Source of the DNA: Gadus chalcogrammus
Taxonomy: Eukaryota > Chordata > Actinopteri > Gadiformes > Gadidae
Direction of reading: 5' to 3'
Assembly: GCF_026213295.1 (NCBI RefSeq)
Contig: NC_079425.1
Location: 28,437,239 to 28,501,238, forward strand
DNA length: 64,000 nucleotides
The notes under the pieces: generated by a model
Databases searched by the model: none
Told to the model about the DNA's origin: nothing
The model's input: the letters and a program-made list of their open reading frames with translations, nothing else
Part shown: positions 1 to 54,064 of the stretch, in pieces
Layout: every line of letters starts with the position of its first letter
How positions within the stretch are numbered: position 1 is the first letter of the stretch
Position numbers and translations under genes: made by a program

Positions 1-171
1 CACTTTAATAAAAGTCACTAGTTACCAGGGAAAGTAACTATTTGCGTTACTTTAAAAAAAAAGAAAGTTGCTATATGTGAAAGATTTGGATTTTTCTCAG
101 CAGTTTTCACTTGGCCTTAATGTGTTAAATGGTTGAACAGCCCATTCAAGGCCCTGATATGCTTCCAACTG

Positions 172-300
172 AGGCCCCGTCCACACTAACCCGGGTAAAT
201 CTACAAATGCATCAATATTCATCCGTTTAGTCCTTCCGTCCAAACTAAAACAGAGAATTCCGACACTGAAAACGATGCTTTTCGAAAACGATCGCAGATG
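172..300. mobile_element. one end of a GGCCCCGTCCAC-type MITE
   Basis: The sequence from about 174 starts with the same terminal word as both ends of the element at 38682-39244. No matching right end was found nearby, so this is a truncated copy. Confidence 0.4.
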
Positions 301-304
301 TTAG

Positions 305-690
305 GGCCCTAGGGGTTCTCAGTGGTATCACTGAGAACCCCTTGGGCCCTAACATCTGGTGATACCACTGAGAACCCCTAGGGCCCTAACATCTGGTGAT
401 ACCACTGAGAACCCCTAGGGCCCTAACATCTGGTGATACCACTGAGAACCCCTAGGGCCCTGTTGTTACGGAGGTTCTCAGTGGTATCACCAGATGTTAC
501 GGAGGTTCTCAGTGGTATCACCAGATGTTACGGAGGTTCTCATTGGTATCATCAGATGTTACTGAGGTTCTCAGTGGTATCACCGGATGTTACGGAGGTT
601 CTCAGTGGTATCACCAGATGTTATGGAGGTTCTCAGTGGTATCACCAGATGTTACTGAGGTTCTCAGTGGTATCACCAGACGTTACGGCC
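305..690. repeat. head-to-head tandem repeats (37 bp inverted against 31 bp)
   Basis: From about 340 to 465 a 37-bp unit (TAACATCTGGTGATACCACT, then GAGAACCCCTAGGGCCC) is repeated about four times. From about 470 to 690 the reverse complement appears as a 31-bp unit (GGTTCTCAGTGGTATCACCA, then GATGTTACGGA) about seven times. The two blocks could fold into one long stem. Confidence 0.9.
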
Positions 691-1301
691 CAGCATTAGC
701 TGGGCTAACTTAGCAAATTTCTCTGCAAAACAATACAAAGACGATTTGACAAAACGTCCAAACTGATATTTCTTCCCATTCTGTTCATAATGAATTACAT
801 TTTCTAATGTTTGAAACAGATAATCGTACACGTTACAACTTTAAGTAATCCCATGTTGTGCGTATAGCTCAACGGATCAAAGCAGAAGGCCAATGAACCC
901 AGAGCTAGTGATTTATTCAGCCCCCACGTTGACCTCAAGCATTAATAAGAGAAGAGAGGGAAAAGAGCCAAGGTTGCAGAGCGGTTTCTTGACATTTTAA
1001 TCATCAATAAGAGCGGATAAGCAAGTGACAAGTTTCCTAGAAGATCAGACATCATATATATCCAGGAAAATAGATTTTCTATGAATTATTTGTGTTTCAA
1101 CAGCCAACAGAGTATTCATACGCAGCAATAGAGAATGGGAGGTTCTGTCACGCCGGAGGACATCTTGTGAGGCAGAACCTCTCGAACAATGGAGGCAGCA
1201 GCCTCTCAACATGACCTGTTTATCGTTCAAAACGATCAAGCGTCCATTAACATTCCCTATTTTGCTTTACCACTATTTAAAAGAGAACTAACGGTTCTCT
1301 A

Positions 1302-1703
1302 TAGAGATGTCCGATATTATCGGCCCACCGATATTATCGGCCCGATATTAGCATAAAAATGTAATATCAGTCAATATCGGTATCGGATTTTTTTTGAAAA
1401 ATAAATAAACATGGCACTTTTCCCTTAAATTAAGTTGAAGTATTTTTCTTATTTTGCACAGACAATGTTAACATTTGGAAAGCCTTGTTGCATTCAAGAA
1501 TGCATCCAGTGGGGCATCACAATAACATTAAGCATGTTGTGTTAATTCCACAACAGGAGATATGTAATGTTACCTAAATTAGGTTTGAGGAAAAATAACC
1601 CAAATATCGACATCGGTATCGGCTGATATCGGAATCGAAAATTTAGAGTTGGACAATATCGCATATCGGATATCGGCAAAAAAGCCAATATCGGACATCC
1701 CTA
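1302..1703. mobile_element. hAT-type MITE, 402 bp, with 8-bp target duplication
   Basis: The ends are TAGAGATGTCCGATATT and, in reverse complement, TAGGGATGTCCGATATT. They fit the YARNG pattern of hAT termini. The flanking 8-mer GTTCTCTA occurs exactly at 1294-1301 and 1704-1711. The interior repeats TATCGG words. No transposase was seen. Confidence 0.85.
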
Positions 1704-1804
1704 GTTCTCTACAATGATTTTGTTGGAGCTGAGTGATGTTAAAGATGAGCAGGATCCATAAAGTTTGAGAGAAACTCAAAATTCACTTAAACCTCTGAAA
1801 TGAC

Positions 1805-2215
1805 AAGGTCTGGGTGTGTAAGACAGGTTGGGATGTGAGACAGGTTGTGTGTGAGACAGGTCTCGATGTGTAAGACAGGTTTGGTTGTGAGACAGGTTGG
1901 GTGTGGGACAGGTCTGTGTTTGAGACAGGGCTGTGTGTGAGACAGGTTGGGGTGTGAGACAGATTGGGGTGTGATACAGGTCTGTGTGTGAGACAGGTTG
2001 CGGTTTGAGACAGGTTGGGGTGTGATACAGGTCTGTGTGCAAGACAGGTTGGAGAGAGACAGGCTGGTGTGTGATGCAGGTCTTTGTGTGAGAAAGGTTG
2101 GTGTGTGAGACAGGTTGGGGTGTGAGACAAGAGGGGGTTTGATACAGGTCTTTGTGTGAGACATGTTGGTGTGTGAGAAAGGTTAGGGTGTGAGACAAGT
2201 TTGTTGTGTGAGGCA
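1805..2215. repeat. minisatellite of GTGTGAGACAGGTTGG type
   Basis: About 25 imperfect units of 15-17 bp. Long antisense frames rich in Thr, His, Ser and Leu are translations of the repeat, not genes. Confidence 0.9.
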
Positions 2216-2468
2216 GATGCGGGACCTCCACCAGATGCTGTTGGTTCCAGCCCCAGCAGGTCTGTGAGTCCTGGTGTATTCCATCACTAGCGCAGCTGAG
2301 CAGTGAGTGGTGTGTGGCTGCTGAGGAGAAATGAAGCGCTCGGCCCTAATGGTTGAGCTCCTGATGAATGCGGACCCTCCTCGTCTGTGAAAACGCTGAA
2401 CCGGTAACATACAAACTCTTGGTGGCCTCTGGTTGCACCAGGCAGCCTCTCTGTTTACAGCTTCCCCC

Positions 2469-2469
<1 letters not shown>

Positions 2470-2563
<94 letters not shown>

Positions 2564-2728
2564 CCTCTCTTTTTCTTTATCTTTATGTCTGTGTGTGTGT
2601 GTCTCTCCCTCTCTTTCTTGCCCTCTGTCTTCAAACTCTCTCCTTCTCTCTCTTTATCTCTCTCTCTCTTTATAAGTCAGTCTCTCGCTCTCGCTCTCTT
2701 TCTCTTTATGTGTGTGTGTATCTCTATC

Positions 2729-2810
<82 letters not shown>

Positions 2811-3010
2811 TCTCTTACTCTCTTTCTCCCTCTCTTTCTTTATCTTTATGTGTGTGTGTCTCTCCCTCTCTTTCTTGCCCTCTGTTTTCAAGCTCTCTCT
2901 CTCGCTCTCTTTCTCTTTATGTGTGTGTGTATCTCTCTCTTCCTCTCTCTCTCTCTGTCTCTGTCCCTGTCTCTCTCTCTTTCTCTCTGTCTCCCTCTCT
3001 TTTTCTTTGT
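2470..3010. repeat. CT microsatellites and a CT-rich higher-order repeat
   Basis: (CT)n tracts lie at about 2471-2560 and 2730-2808, joined by a CT-rich unit containing TCTTTCTTGCCCTCTGTCTT. This unit recurs near 2615, 2868 and 3487, the last copy lying beyond the solo LTR. Confidence 0.9.
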
Positions 3011-3019
3011 GTGTGTGTC

Positions 3020-3472
3020 TGTTACGGGTGAACATAATATTGTGCATTATGCTTGGTTGTGCTGCTCTGCCTCCATGTCCCATAGTAGGAGGAGACTGGG
3101 CGTTACCTTCGGAAGCACTGATTGATGAAAGGCCGGCCTTCCCAAGTATAAAAGCCTGCCTACTTCAAGATGGCTCTCTCTCTCTCTCAGCCTCGACATG
3201 GCAGACGCTGGCCGGGCGCACGCTTTTTTTATTTTTTGTTAAATTAGAAGTCGTTTGTTAAACTGGTCTGTATTAATTGTGATCTTTGTTGATCTTTGAT
3301 CTGGGAGCGGTTGCGTTTTTTCTTCTGTTTTAGTGGCAACCGTCTCGCATTCTTCTGTTAAGCAAGTTTTGGCTCTTTTGGGAAATAAACAGAACACTAT
3401 TCTTTCCCAAAAATCTGTTTCATTTTTCGTTATTATGTTAACTGCTCACACGTTTGATGTGGGCCCGTAACA
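3020..3472 (+). mobile_element. solo LTR, 453 bp
   Basis: Begins TGTTACGGG and ends CCCGTAACA, giving the 5'-TG...CA-3' form with 9-bp inverted ends. The flanking 5-mer GTGTC is exact at 3015-3019 and 3473-3477. Inside are a TATAAAAG box (about 3148) and an AATAAA signal (about 3384). No internal retroelement coding sequence is present, so it is a recombined single LTR, probably Gypsy-like. It sits inside the CT/TG repeat block. Confidence 0.88.
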
Positions 3473-3580
3473 GTGTCTCTCCCTCTCTTTCTTGCCCTCT
3501 GTCTTCAAGCTCTCTCTCTCTCTCTTTATCTCTCCCTCTCTCTTCATGAGTCAGTCTCTCTCTCTCACTCTCTTTCTCTT

Positions 3581-3582
<2 letters not shown>

Positions 3583-3631
<49 letters not shown>
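3583..3631. repeat. (TG)n microsatellite
   Basis: About 24 TG units followed by CT-rich sequence. Confidence 0.95.
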
Positions 3632-3636
<5 letters not shown>

Positions 3637-3699
3637 TGTGTCTCTCTCTCTGTCTCTATTTTTCTTTCCCTTTCTCTTTATAAGTCTCTTTCTCCCTCA

Positions 3700-5020
3700 C
3701 TCTCAGGTGAAGCTGGGACAGGAAAGGAAGAAAGCTTCACCCGTCCCCAACTGTTTGTTAAAAAATGAACTGATGTTTTTATGCATGAAATCATAAAACT
3801 CTACGCACAAAGGAAGTGAGCTCATATCATCCTCCTGAATATATCGTATATATTGTATATAAAAATAATATGTTATATAATATATATGCATGTTGAACCA
3901 TGTAGAGTGGGATGGGAATTCTCTTCATCCTCATGAATAAATGTAAAATCATATATCATAGAATAGATATGCATGTGCAAACTATGGGGAACGAGGGTGT
4001 CAGACCTTTAGAAGCATATCCGTCAGCTGCTTTGGTCTCACCTTGTAGGACCGGCTACTCTCTCTATATATTCAAATATATTTTAAAGTGTGCAAGATAA
4101 AATCAACAACAGCAGCATTAAGCTAAGGATGAATACATCTTCAACGATTATGTAATGCTTATAACAGTCATTATTAGGATTGTTGTTTTTGCTGTTGTTA
4201 TTAATAATCATATTTGCGTGAGTACAGAAATGTGTGTGAGGCTGCTAATATGATTCAATAGAAGTCGGGATCAAAACCTTTTGAGTTTGTGAAACTCTTT
4301 CAATTGACTTTTAACGGCAGACTCCCTCACATGTTTGTGAGAGATGAAGGATTCATTTTGATGAGTCTCTGTCCGTCCTGCTACGGGCTGTGTGCGTCCC
4401 GGTACGGGCTCTGTGCGTCCCAGTATGGTCTGTGTGCCACGTCAGAGTCTTTCATCGAGCAGTGAGGGGCGTTGTTATTTAACTCCCTCTTGAGGAGCTT
4501 AAGTACTTTCCATTTTAATCAGGGGTCCTGCAAAATCCCTAGGAACCCTATTGTGGTTGTTTGTATAATTATTATTATGGTATCTATCAATTGTTGTTCC
4601 TGACGAAGTCGGCCTGCATCTCACAAATGCATGAATACATGAAAGTTTGAATCCATGCTGCCTTCGTCATGACGGACAGCCTTCTCACTGCAGCACACGC
4701 TGTCATTCATGACTAGAACATAGCAGTGCCAAAGCTAAGATAAAGAGAGAGTAAAACATGAACTGTTCTGCTGCTGCTTCTGAAATTATCTGCCTCTGAT
4801 GAGGTTAAACTCGTCTGAAACCAGCGTCTTAACTTTACCTTTAGTTTAATGGTTACCTCTGATCTTTACCTTTAGTTTAATGGTCACAGGACTTCAAGGA
4901 TTCAATGAATCCACGTTTCTGCGTCTGTTTCGGTCTCCAAGGTTCTCAGTCAAAGGGAACATATTGATTTAGATGAATAGTTTGCTGCCACTCCACCCTA
5001 CATCCTGTGATGATTCTTCT
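3700..5020. other. phkb intron, no gene seen
   Basis: AT-rich unique-looking DNA with an imperfect duplication at 4380-4430. No exon, RNA gene or clear transposon was found. Confidence 0.5.
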
Positions 5021-5024
5021 TCTG

Positions 5025-5320
5025 CTTTCTCTCTCCCTCTCCCTCTCCCTATCCCTCTCCTCACTTTCCTCCCTTGCCCTCTCCTCCCACTCCCTCCCCC
5101 TCCCTCCCTCTCTTCCCTCCTTCCCTCTCCTCCCTCCTCCCCCTCCCTCCCTCTCCTCCCTCCCTCCCTGTCACCCTCTCCCTCCCTCCCTCTCCCTTCC
5201 TCTCCTGCCCCTCCCTCACCCTCTACTTGCCCTCCCTCCCCCTCCTCCCTCACCCTCTCCTCCCTCTCATCCCGCCCCCTCCCTCCCTCTCCACTTTCTC
5301 TCCCCTCTCTTTCTCTCCAG
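5025..5320 (+). repeat. C/T-rich (CCCTCC)n tract before exon 1
   Basis: About 290 nt of nearly pure pyrimidine on the gene strand, built from CCCTCC and CCTCTC words, ending at the exon acceptor. It acts as an extended pyrimidine tract. Apparent long frames here are low-complexity. Confidence 0.9.
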
Positions 5321-48951
<43,631 letters not shown>

Positions 48952-49620
48952 ACCCCCCAGCCTCCACCCTTGGGGTGTAGCTAGTGCTGGTGGAGCATGA
49001 CCTGTGTGTATTAAATAGCGTTGGCGTCCTTCAGGATTCAATGATTTAGTTTCTGAAGAAGAGGCTCTCTGTCTAGTCTCCCTGGGGGGCCCCAGCGCCA
49101 TGTTGACCCCTGACCCCTGGTCTACTGCCACCATGGAACCCCTCCACACTAGCCTTCCTTCATAACAAAGGCAACCCTTGACAGAGCATATAGATATAAT
49201 ATATAGAAAAAATATACATACATTCTAGAGTTTAAATGATCCAGTACACTGTTATGAGATGAGGGGAGTATCATGAGATAGAAATGAATAACATTTTTAA
49301 CCAACCCCAGGGTCAAATTCCTTTCAGAAGGATACTTGATTTGCTAACTCAGCGTGAAACCAGTGTTTAAATGAGCCTGCAGAGCTCTAGACGAGGGCCT
49401 TGCTCAGCAGGATTCTTTAAGGCTGTGTATGCGGAGACACCAGACAGTAGCTGTTGTCTTCAGGAGGCTTTGAGGGCCGGTTGGGAGTGAAGCGCCTGAA
49501 CAGCGTCTCTCTGCTCTCCATCTATATTGTGTGTTACTGTACGTTTATTGTGTTGTTCACCGATTTGATCCACATAAAGCCTTGATGATCTTTGTTTGAC
49601 TCTTCTTCATCCATTCAAAG
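48952..49620 (+). other. phkb: probable phkb 3' untranslated region
   Basis: Unique-looking sequence follows the stop codon. An ATTAAA hexamer at 49010-49015 is a possible but early poly(A) signal. No canonical AATAAA was seen before the satellite begins near 49740. The transcript end is therefore not fixed. Confidence 0.5.
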
Positions 49621-49796
49621 GTTATATTGTAAATCGATTCGTGAGTTCTCTTCACCTTGTGAATGTGGAGGTGGGAGTGAGCGTCTTTGGTTCATATCGT
49701 GGAACACTTTCGGTCTCTGGGGTTTGATAACTTAACCTCTAGTGGATTCTTTAGCAGGTGAGAGGTGAGGGGGACCAGACCCTGCAATCAATCGGA

Positions 49797-49970
49797 AACT
49801 CAGCCCAGGAAAAACATAACTCAACCCCGGAGCAACACAACTCAGCCCCGGAGCAACACAACTCACCCCCGCCACAACACAACTCACCCCAAGCGCAACA
49901 CAACTCACCCCCGCCGCAACACAACTCACCCTCAGTGCAACACAACTCACCCCCGGAGCAACACAACTCA
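49797..49970. repeat. GGAGCAACACAACTCACCCC minisatellite
   Basis: About eight units of 20-22 bp at the edge of the 230-bp satellite. Confidence 0.9.
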
Positions 49971-50369
49971 ATAGGCTTAAAAAAGGCTTGTAAACGCCAT
50001 ATATCACCATTTGGAAGTGAAGTCCATTAGTCTTCAGCAACCACCATTTGGATGTTAAATACATTAGTTTTGAGCACAATCAACATTTTAAGGTCAGAAA
50101 CATCGTTGGTCAAAAAGTGATTCTCTCGCTCTGAAAAGCATTTTGCAAACATAAAATGAGAAAAGTTGATTTATGTGTTCCTTTCAATGCAAACGTGTTA
50201 CTAGGCTTAAAAAAGGCTTGTAAACGCCATATATCACCATTTGGAAGTGAAGTCCATTTGTTTTGAGCAACAACCATTTGGAAGTGAAATATATTAGTTT
50301 TGAGCACAATCAACATTTTATGGTCAGAGTTACATTGATGGTCAAAAAGTGATTCTCTTTGAAAAGCAT

Positions 50370-53294
50370 CATCTCTCATCTCATCGTCATCCGCTTATCC
50401 GGGGTCGGGTCGCGGGGGGAGCAGCTCAAGCAGGGGGCCCCAGACTTCCCTTTCCCTGGCCACATTGACCAGCTCTGACGGGGGGATCCCGAGGCGTACC
50501 CAGGCCAGTGTTGAGATATAATCTCTCCACCTAGTCCTGGGTCTATTGAGGTCTCCTCCGCATTGGACGTGCCTGAAACACCTCCCAAGGGAGGCGCCCA
50601 GTGGGCATCCTTGCCAGATGCCCGATCCACCTCAGCTGACTCCTTTCTAAGTAAAGGAGCAGCGGCTCTAATCCGAGTTCCTCACGGATGGCGGGCTTCT
50701 CACCCTATCCCTAAGGGAGACGCCAGCCACCCTTCTGAGAAAACTCATCTCGGCCGCTTGTACCCGCGATCTCGTCCTTTCGATCATCACCCAACCCTCA
50801 TGACCATAGGTGAGGATAGGAACGAAGATCGACCGGTAGATCGAGAGCTTTGCCTTGCAGCTCAGCTCTCTTTTCGTAACAACGGTGCGGTAAAGCGAAC
50901 GCAATACCGCCCCCGCTGCTCCGATTCTCCGGCCAATCTCACGCTCCATAGTACCCTCACTCGCGAACAAGACCCCGAGGTACTTTAACTCCTTCACCTG
51001 GGCTAAGGACTCATTTCCTACCTGGAGTAAGCAATCCACCGGTTTCCTGCTAAGAGTCATGGCCTCAGATTTAGCGGTGCTGATCCTCATCCCAGCCGCT
51101 TCACACTCGGCCGCCAGCCGATCCAGTGAGTGCTGAAGGTCACAGGCCGATGATCTAATGAGGACCACATCATCTGCAAAAAGCAGTGACGAGATCCTCA
51201 GACCACCGAACTGCAACCCCTCCCCACCAAGACTACGCCTCGATATCCTGTCCATGTATATCACAAACAGGATTGGTGACAAGGCGCAGCCCTGGCGGAG
51301 ACCAGAGGGGTGTTCCACGAACGGAGGTTTAACAAACACTGAGTTAACGCTGAACTCTAGGTTGATTGACCCTGTGCCGACCAACCCAGAGTTTTCGGTT
51401 CCATAGCAGCGGTTATGCATTAGTTCAATCAACTTGGGGTTGGTTAACACAGGGTTGTGCGCGTCCACGCCAAACCTAAAAAGACGTGATGTATGGATCA
51501 TGGAAACCCTGATCAATATGGCGAAACGGGCCGCTTATTTCAATGAAATGGAACTCCAGCTTCTCCTGGAGAGCTATGACGAGTAGAAGGACATTATCAC
51601 AAGAAAAGGGAACGCTAAAGCCTCTGCAACCCGGAGAACAAAAGCCTTGCAGCGGATCTCTGGCCGCGTAAATGCGTTAGTTACACGTCAAAAGCAAGAT
51701 CCTTAATATTTGAGCCATGAATATATAAATATCCCAGTTAAGCATTCTTAAAGATCCTACCACATAACCCCTTTCTTCTAAAGAAATATGTACTCCGATT
51801 GCTTCCAAGCGGTCAGCGGATCAAGTATAAAAATTAAGTATAAAAAACATACAAACTGGTAAGCTTTTCCCACCATCGTATTGGTATAAATTTAAATAAG
51901 CTATTTTTTTAAGCCAATCGTGAAAAGGCCGACAGTCGGCAGACTGGATCTGGCCCTCAAATTGTCTTGACAATGACACCTGGAGGTACCTACCACCTCA
52001 GAGAGTCAGGGGCCATACCCCACTGGTTGAATGTAGGTTTTTGTGTTTTCTTGTATTTTAGATTTTTTATGCCTTCGAAGTAACACATGTAAACTGTGTG
52101 CTTGCCACAGCGCATACTATTCCAAATGTTTCTTTTTTTGGTAACTGGGTAGAAAACCTAAAAGTGACAATTCATCAACTTCACAGATCAAGATGGATTA
52201 GTGCTTGTAATGAAACCGCCGGCTACGATCGAACATTCTCCAGTGGATGCAAGTCCGTTAGGACTATTTTATACTTTATGTTGTAAATGCCTCTCGGCAT
52301 AGTACTCAGACAATATTGCTCTTTGTATGATAGGAGGCCGATACAAATCTTGGATGGGTCATCTGAAACGACTGCGATGTGCTCAGCATCTCCAACATTA
52401 TAGCCTAGATAAAACTACCATTTGAAAAAAACGGAGGGCTACGCAAATAGTCTGGAGTGAACTGAGGCCAGGCCCTCGATTGGTAGTGTTGGCTATGTAA
52501 GGCTATTTAAATATATTAAAGATTTTCGCGAGAATCTATATCTCTTCCACTCCAGCAAAAAGTCATCCGATATGCCAAGATGTCGAGCCGTGGTCTTATC
52601 AATCGCTCCCGGTGGATTGTATAATTAGCGTTCCGATATCAGCAGTTCTCTCATCAAAAGGCCATTGTGAACACATGAAATCTGCGGTGAACGCCGGTTG
52701 AAATACCCAAAACCGGGTTATGTTTCAAACTTAACCTGCGCAAAACCAGCTCCGACCAGGTTTGATTCAGAGCATATGTTTCTATAGCAACTAACAGACC
52801 GTGATCCTTTTGGAACGGAAAACCTAGGGTTACCGCAAACCCTGGGTTAACTTACCCGGTTATGTGATAAAACCGGCTTTGTGGAATACCCCTCAGCACC
52901 CACTGAGAACGAAAACTGACTGGCTGCCGATGACGCGAACACAGCTCTCGCTTTGGGAGTACAGAGATTGGATGGCCCTGAGGAGAGACCTCCTTACCCC
53001 ATACTCCCGCAGCACCTCCCACAGTTTCTCCCGGGGGACCCGGTCATACGCCTTCTCCAGATCCACAAAACACATGTAGACCGGATGGGCATACTCCCAG
53101 GCCCCCTCCAGGATCCTTGCGAGAGTGAAGAGCTGGTCCGTAGTTCCACTTCCGGGGCGAAAACCGCATTGTTCCTCTTCAATCTGAGGTTCGACAATCG
53201 GCCGAACCCTCCTTTCCAGCACCTTGGAGTAGACTTTACCAGGGAGGCTGAGAAGTGTGATACCCCGGTAATTGGCACACACTCTCTGGTCCCC
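50370..53294 (-). pseudogene. Rex3/RTE-like LINE, 5'-truncated, with a Harbinger inside
   Basis: The 13-mer CTTTGAAAAGCAT occurs at 50357-50369 and 53295-53307 as target duplication. On the minus strand the RT encodes ANYRGITLLSLPGKVYSKVL and CGFRPGSGTTDQLFTLARIL at 53280-52900. After the insertion it continues with SLLFADDVVLI, LKYLGVLFASEG and ILTYGHEGWVM (to 50668), then a frameshifted C-terminus. The bases near 51275 resemble the sequence used to amplify fish Rex3. The 3' end is GATGAGATGAGAGATGAT, an RTE-like tail. The 5' half including the endonuclease is missing. Confidence 0.87.
51306..52893. mobile_element. PIF/Harbinger element inside the Rex3-like LINE
   Basis: The ends are AGGGGTGTTCCACGAA and, in reverse complement, AGGGGTATTCCACAAA. 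The trinucleotide CAG flanks both sides (51303-51305 and 52894-52896), fitting the CWG targets reported for some fish Harbingers. At about 51517-51690 (+) a broken Myb/SANT-like frame reads MAKRAAYFNEMELQLLLESY. No transposase is visible in the remainder. Confidence 0.85.
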
Positions 53295-53917
53295 CTTTGA
53301 AAAGCATTTTGCATAAATAAATATTAGGAAAGTTGATATGCATGTTCTTTTCAATGCAAACGCATTATTAGGCTTACAAAGCGTTGTTTAAGCCATATAC
53401 CACCATTTGGAATTAAAGTCCATTAGTCTTCAGCAACCACAATTTTGAAGTGAAATATATTAGTTTTGAGCACAATCAACATTTTAAGGTCAGAAACATT
53501 GTTGGTCAAAAAGCGATTCTCTCGCTCTGAAAAGCATTTTGCAGAGAAAAATATTAGGAAAGTTGATGTATCTGAGGCCTGTTTCAGGTAGCTGGTTTAA
53601 CATACTCTGAGTTTAATCCTGCGCTCTGAGTTGGTTGACTCAGAGTTCAGGGTTGAAAAGCAACTCTGGGTTTTCGGTTTCAGAACAGTTGATCAGCGTT
53701 GGGTCAAGAGCCATCATCAATGGATCTCTGATAACATGATCAAACATGGACCAAAAGCGTAGATCCACTTACTTTTCCCCCACGGAATTGGAAATTCTAA
53801 TGAACGTGTATTCCGAGCTTGGCAGGAAATAGCTGAACAAGTCAATGCGTGAGTCAAATAAATTAGTAAAATAAAATAAGAGGAAAGTTTAATATCTTCC
53901 ACTTATTCAATATGTAA

Positions 53918-53922
<5 letters not shown>

Positions 53923-53979
<57 letters not shown>
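53923..53979. repeat. (TG)n microsatellite
   Basis: About 28 TG units inside the Harbinger left part. Confidence 0.95.
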
Positions 53980-54064
53980 AATTTACGCAACCCCAAGTTG
54001 CCCCACGAGGACTTGGCAGCAAATGAAGTACAAAAATATAGTTTAAACAGGTAAACTAATGTTT

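Noticed and set aside
1776..2231. Antisense Thr/His/Pro-rich frames in three registers
   Set aside because: All registers are open because the underlying 15-17 bp repeat lacks stops.
2368..3261. 297-codon + frame rich in Ser and Leu
   Set aside because: It is the translation of CT microsatellites and part of the solo LTR; no codon structure of a real protein.
50563..50988. 141-codon + frame
   Set aside because: Antisense shadow of the Rex3-like reverse transcriptase.
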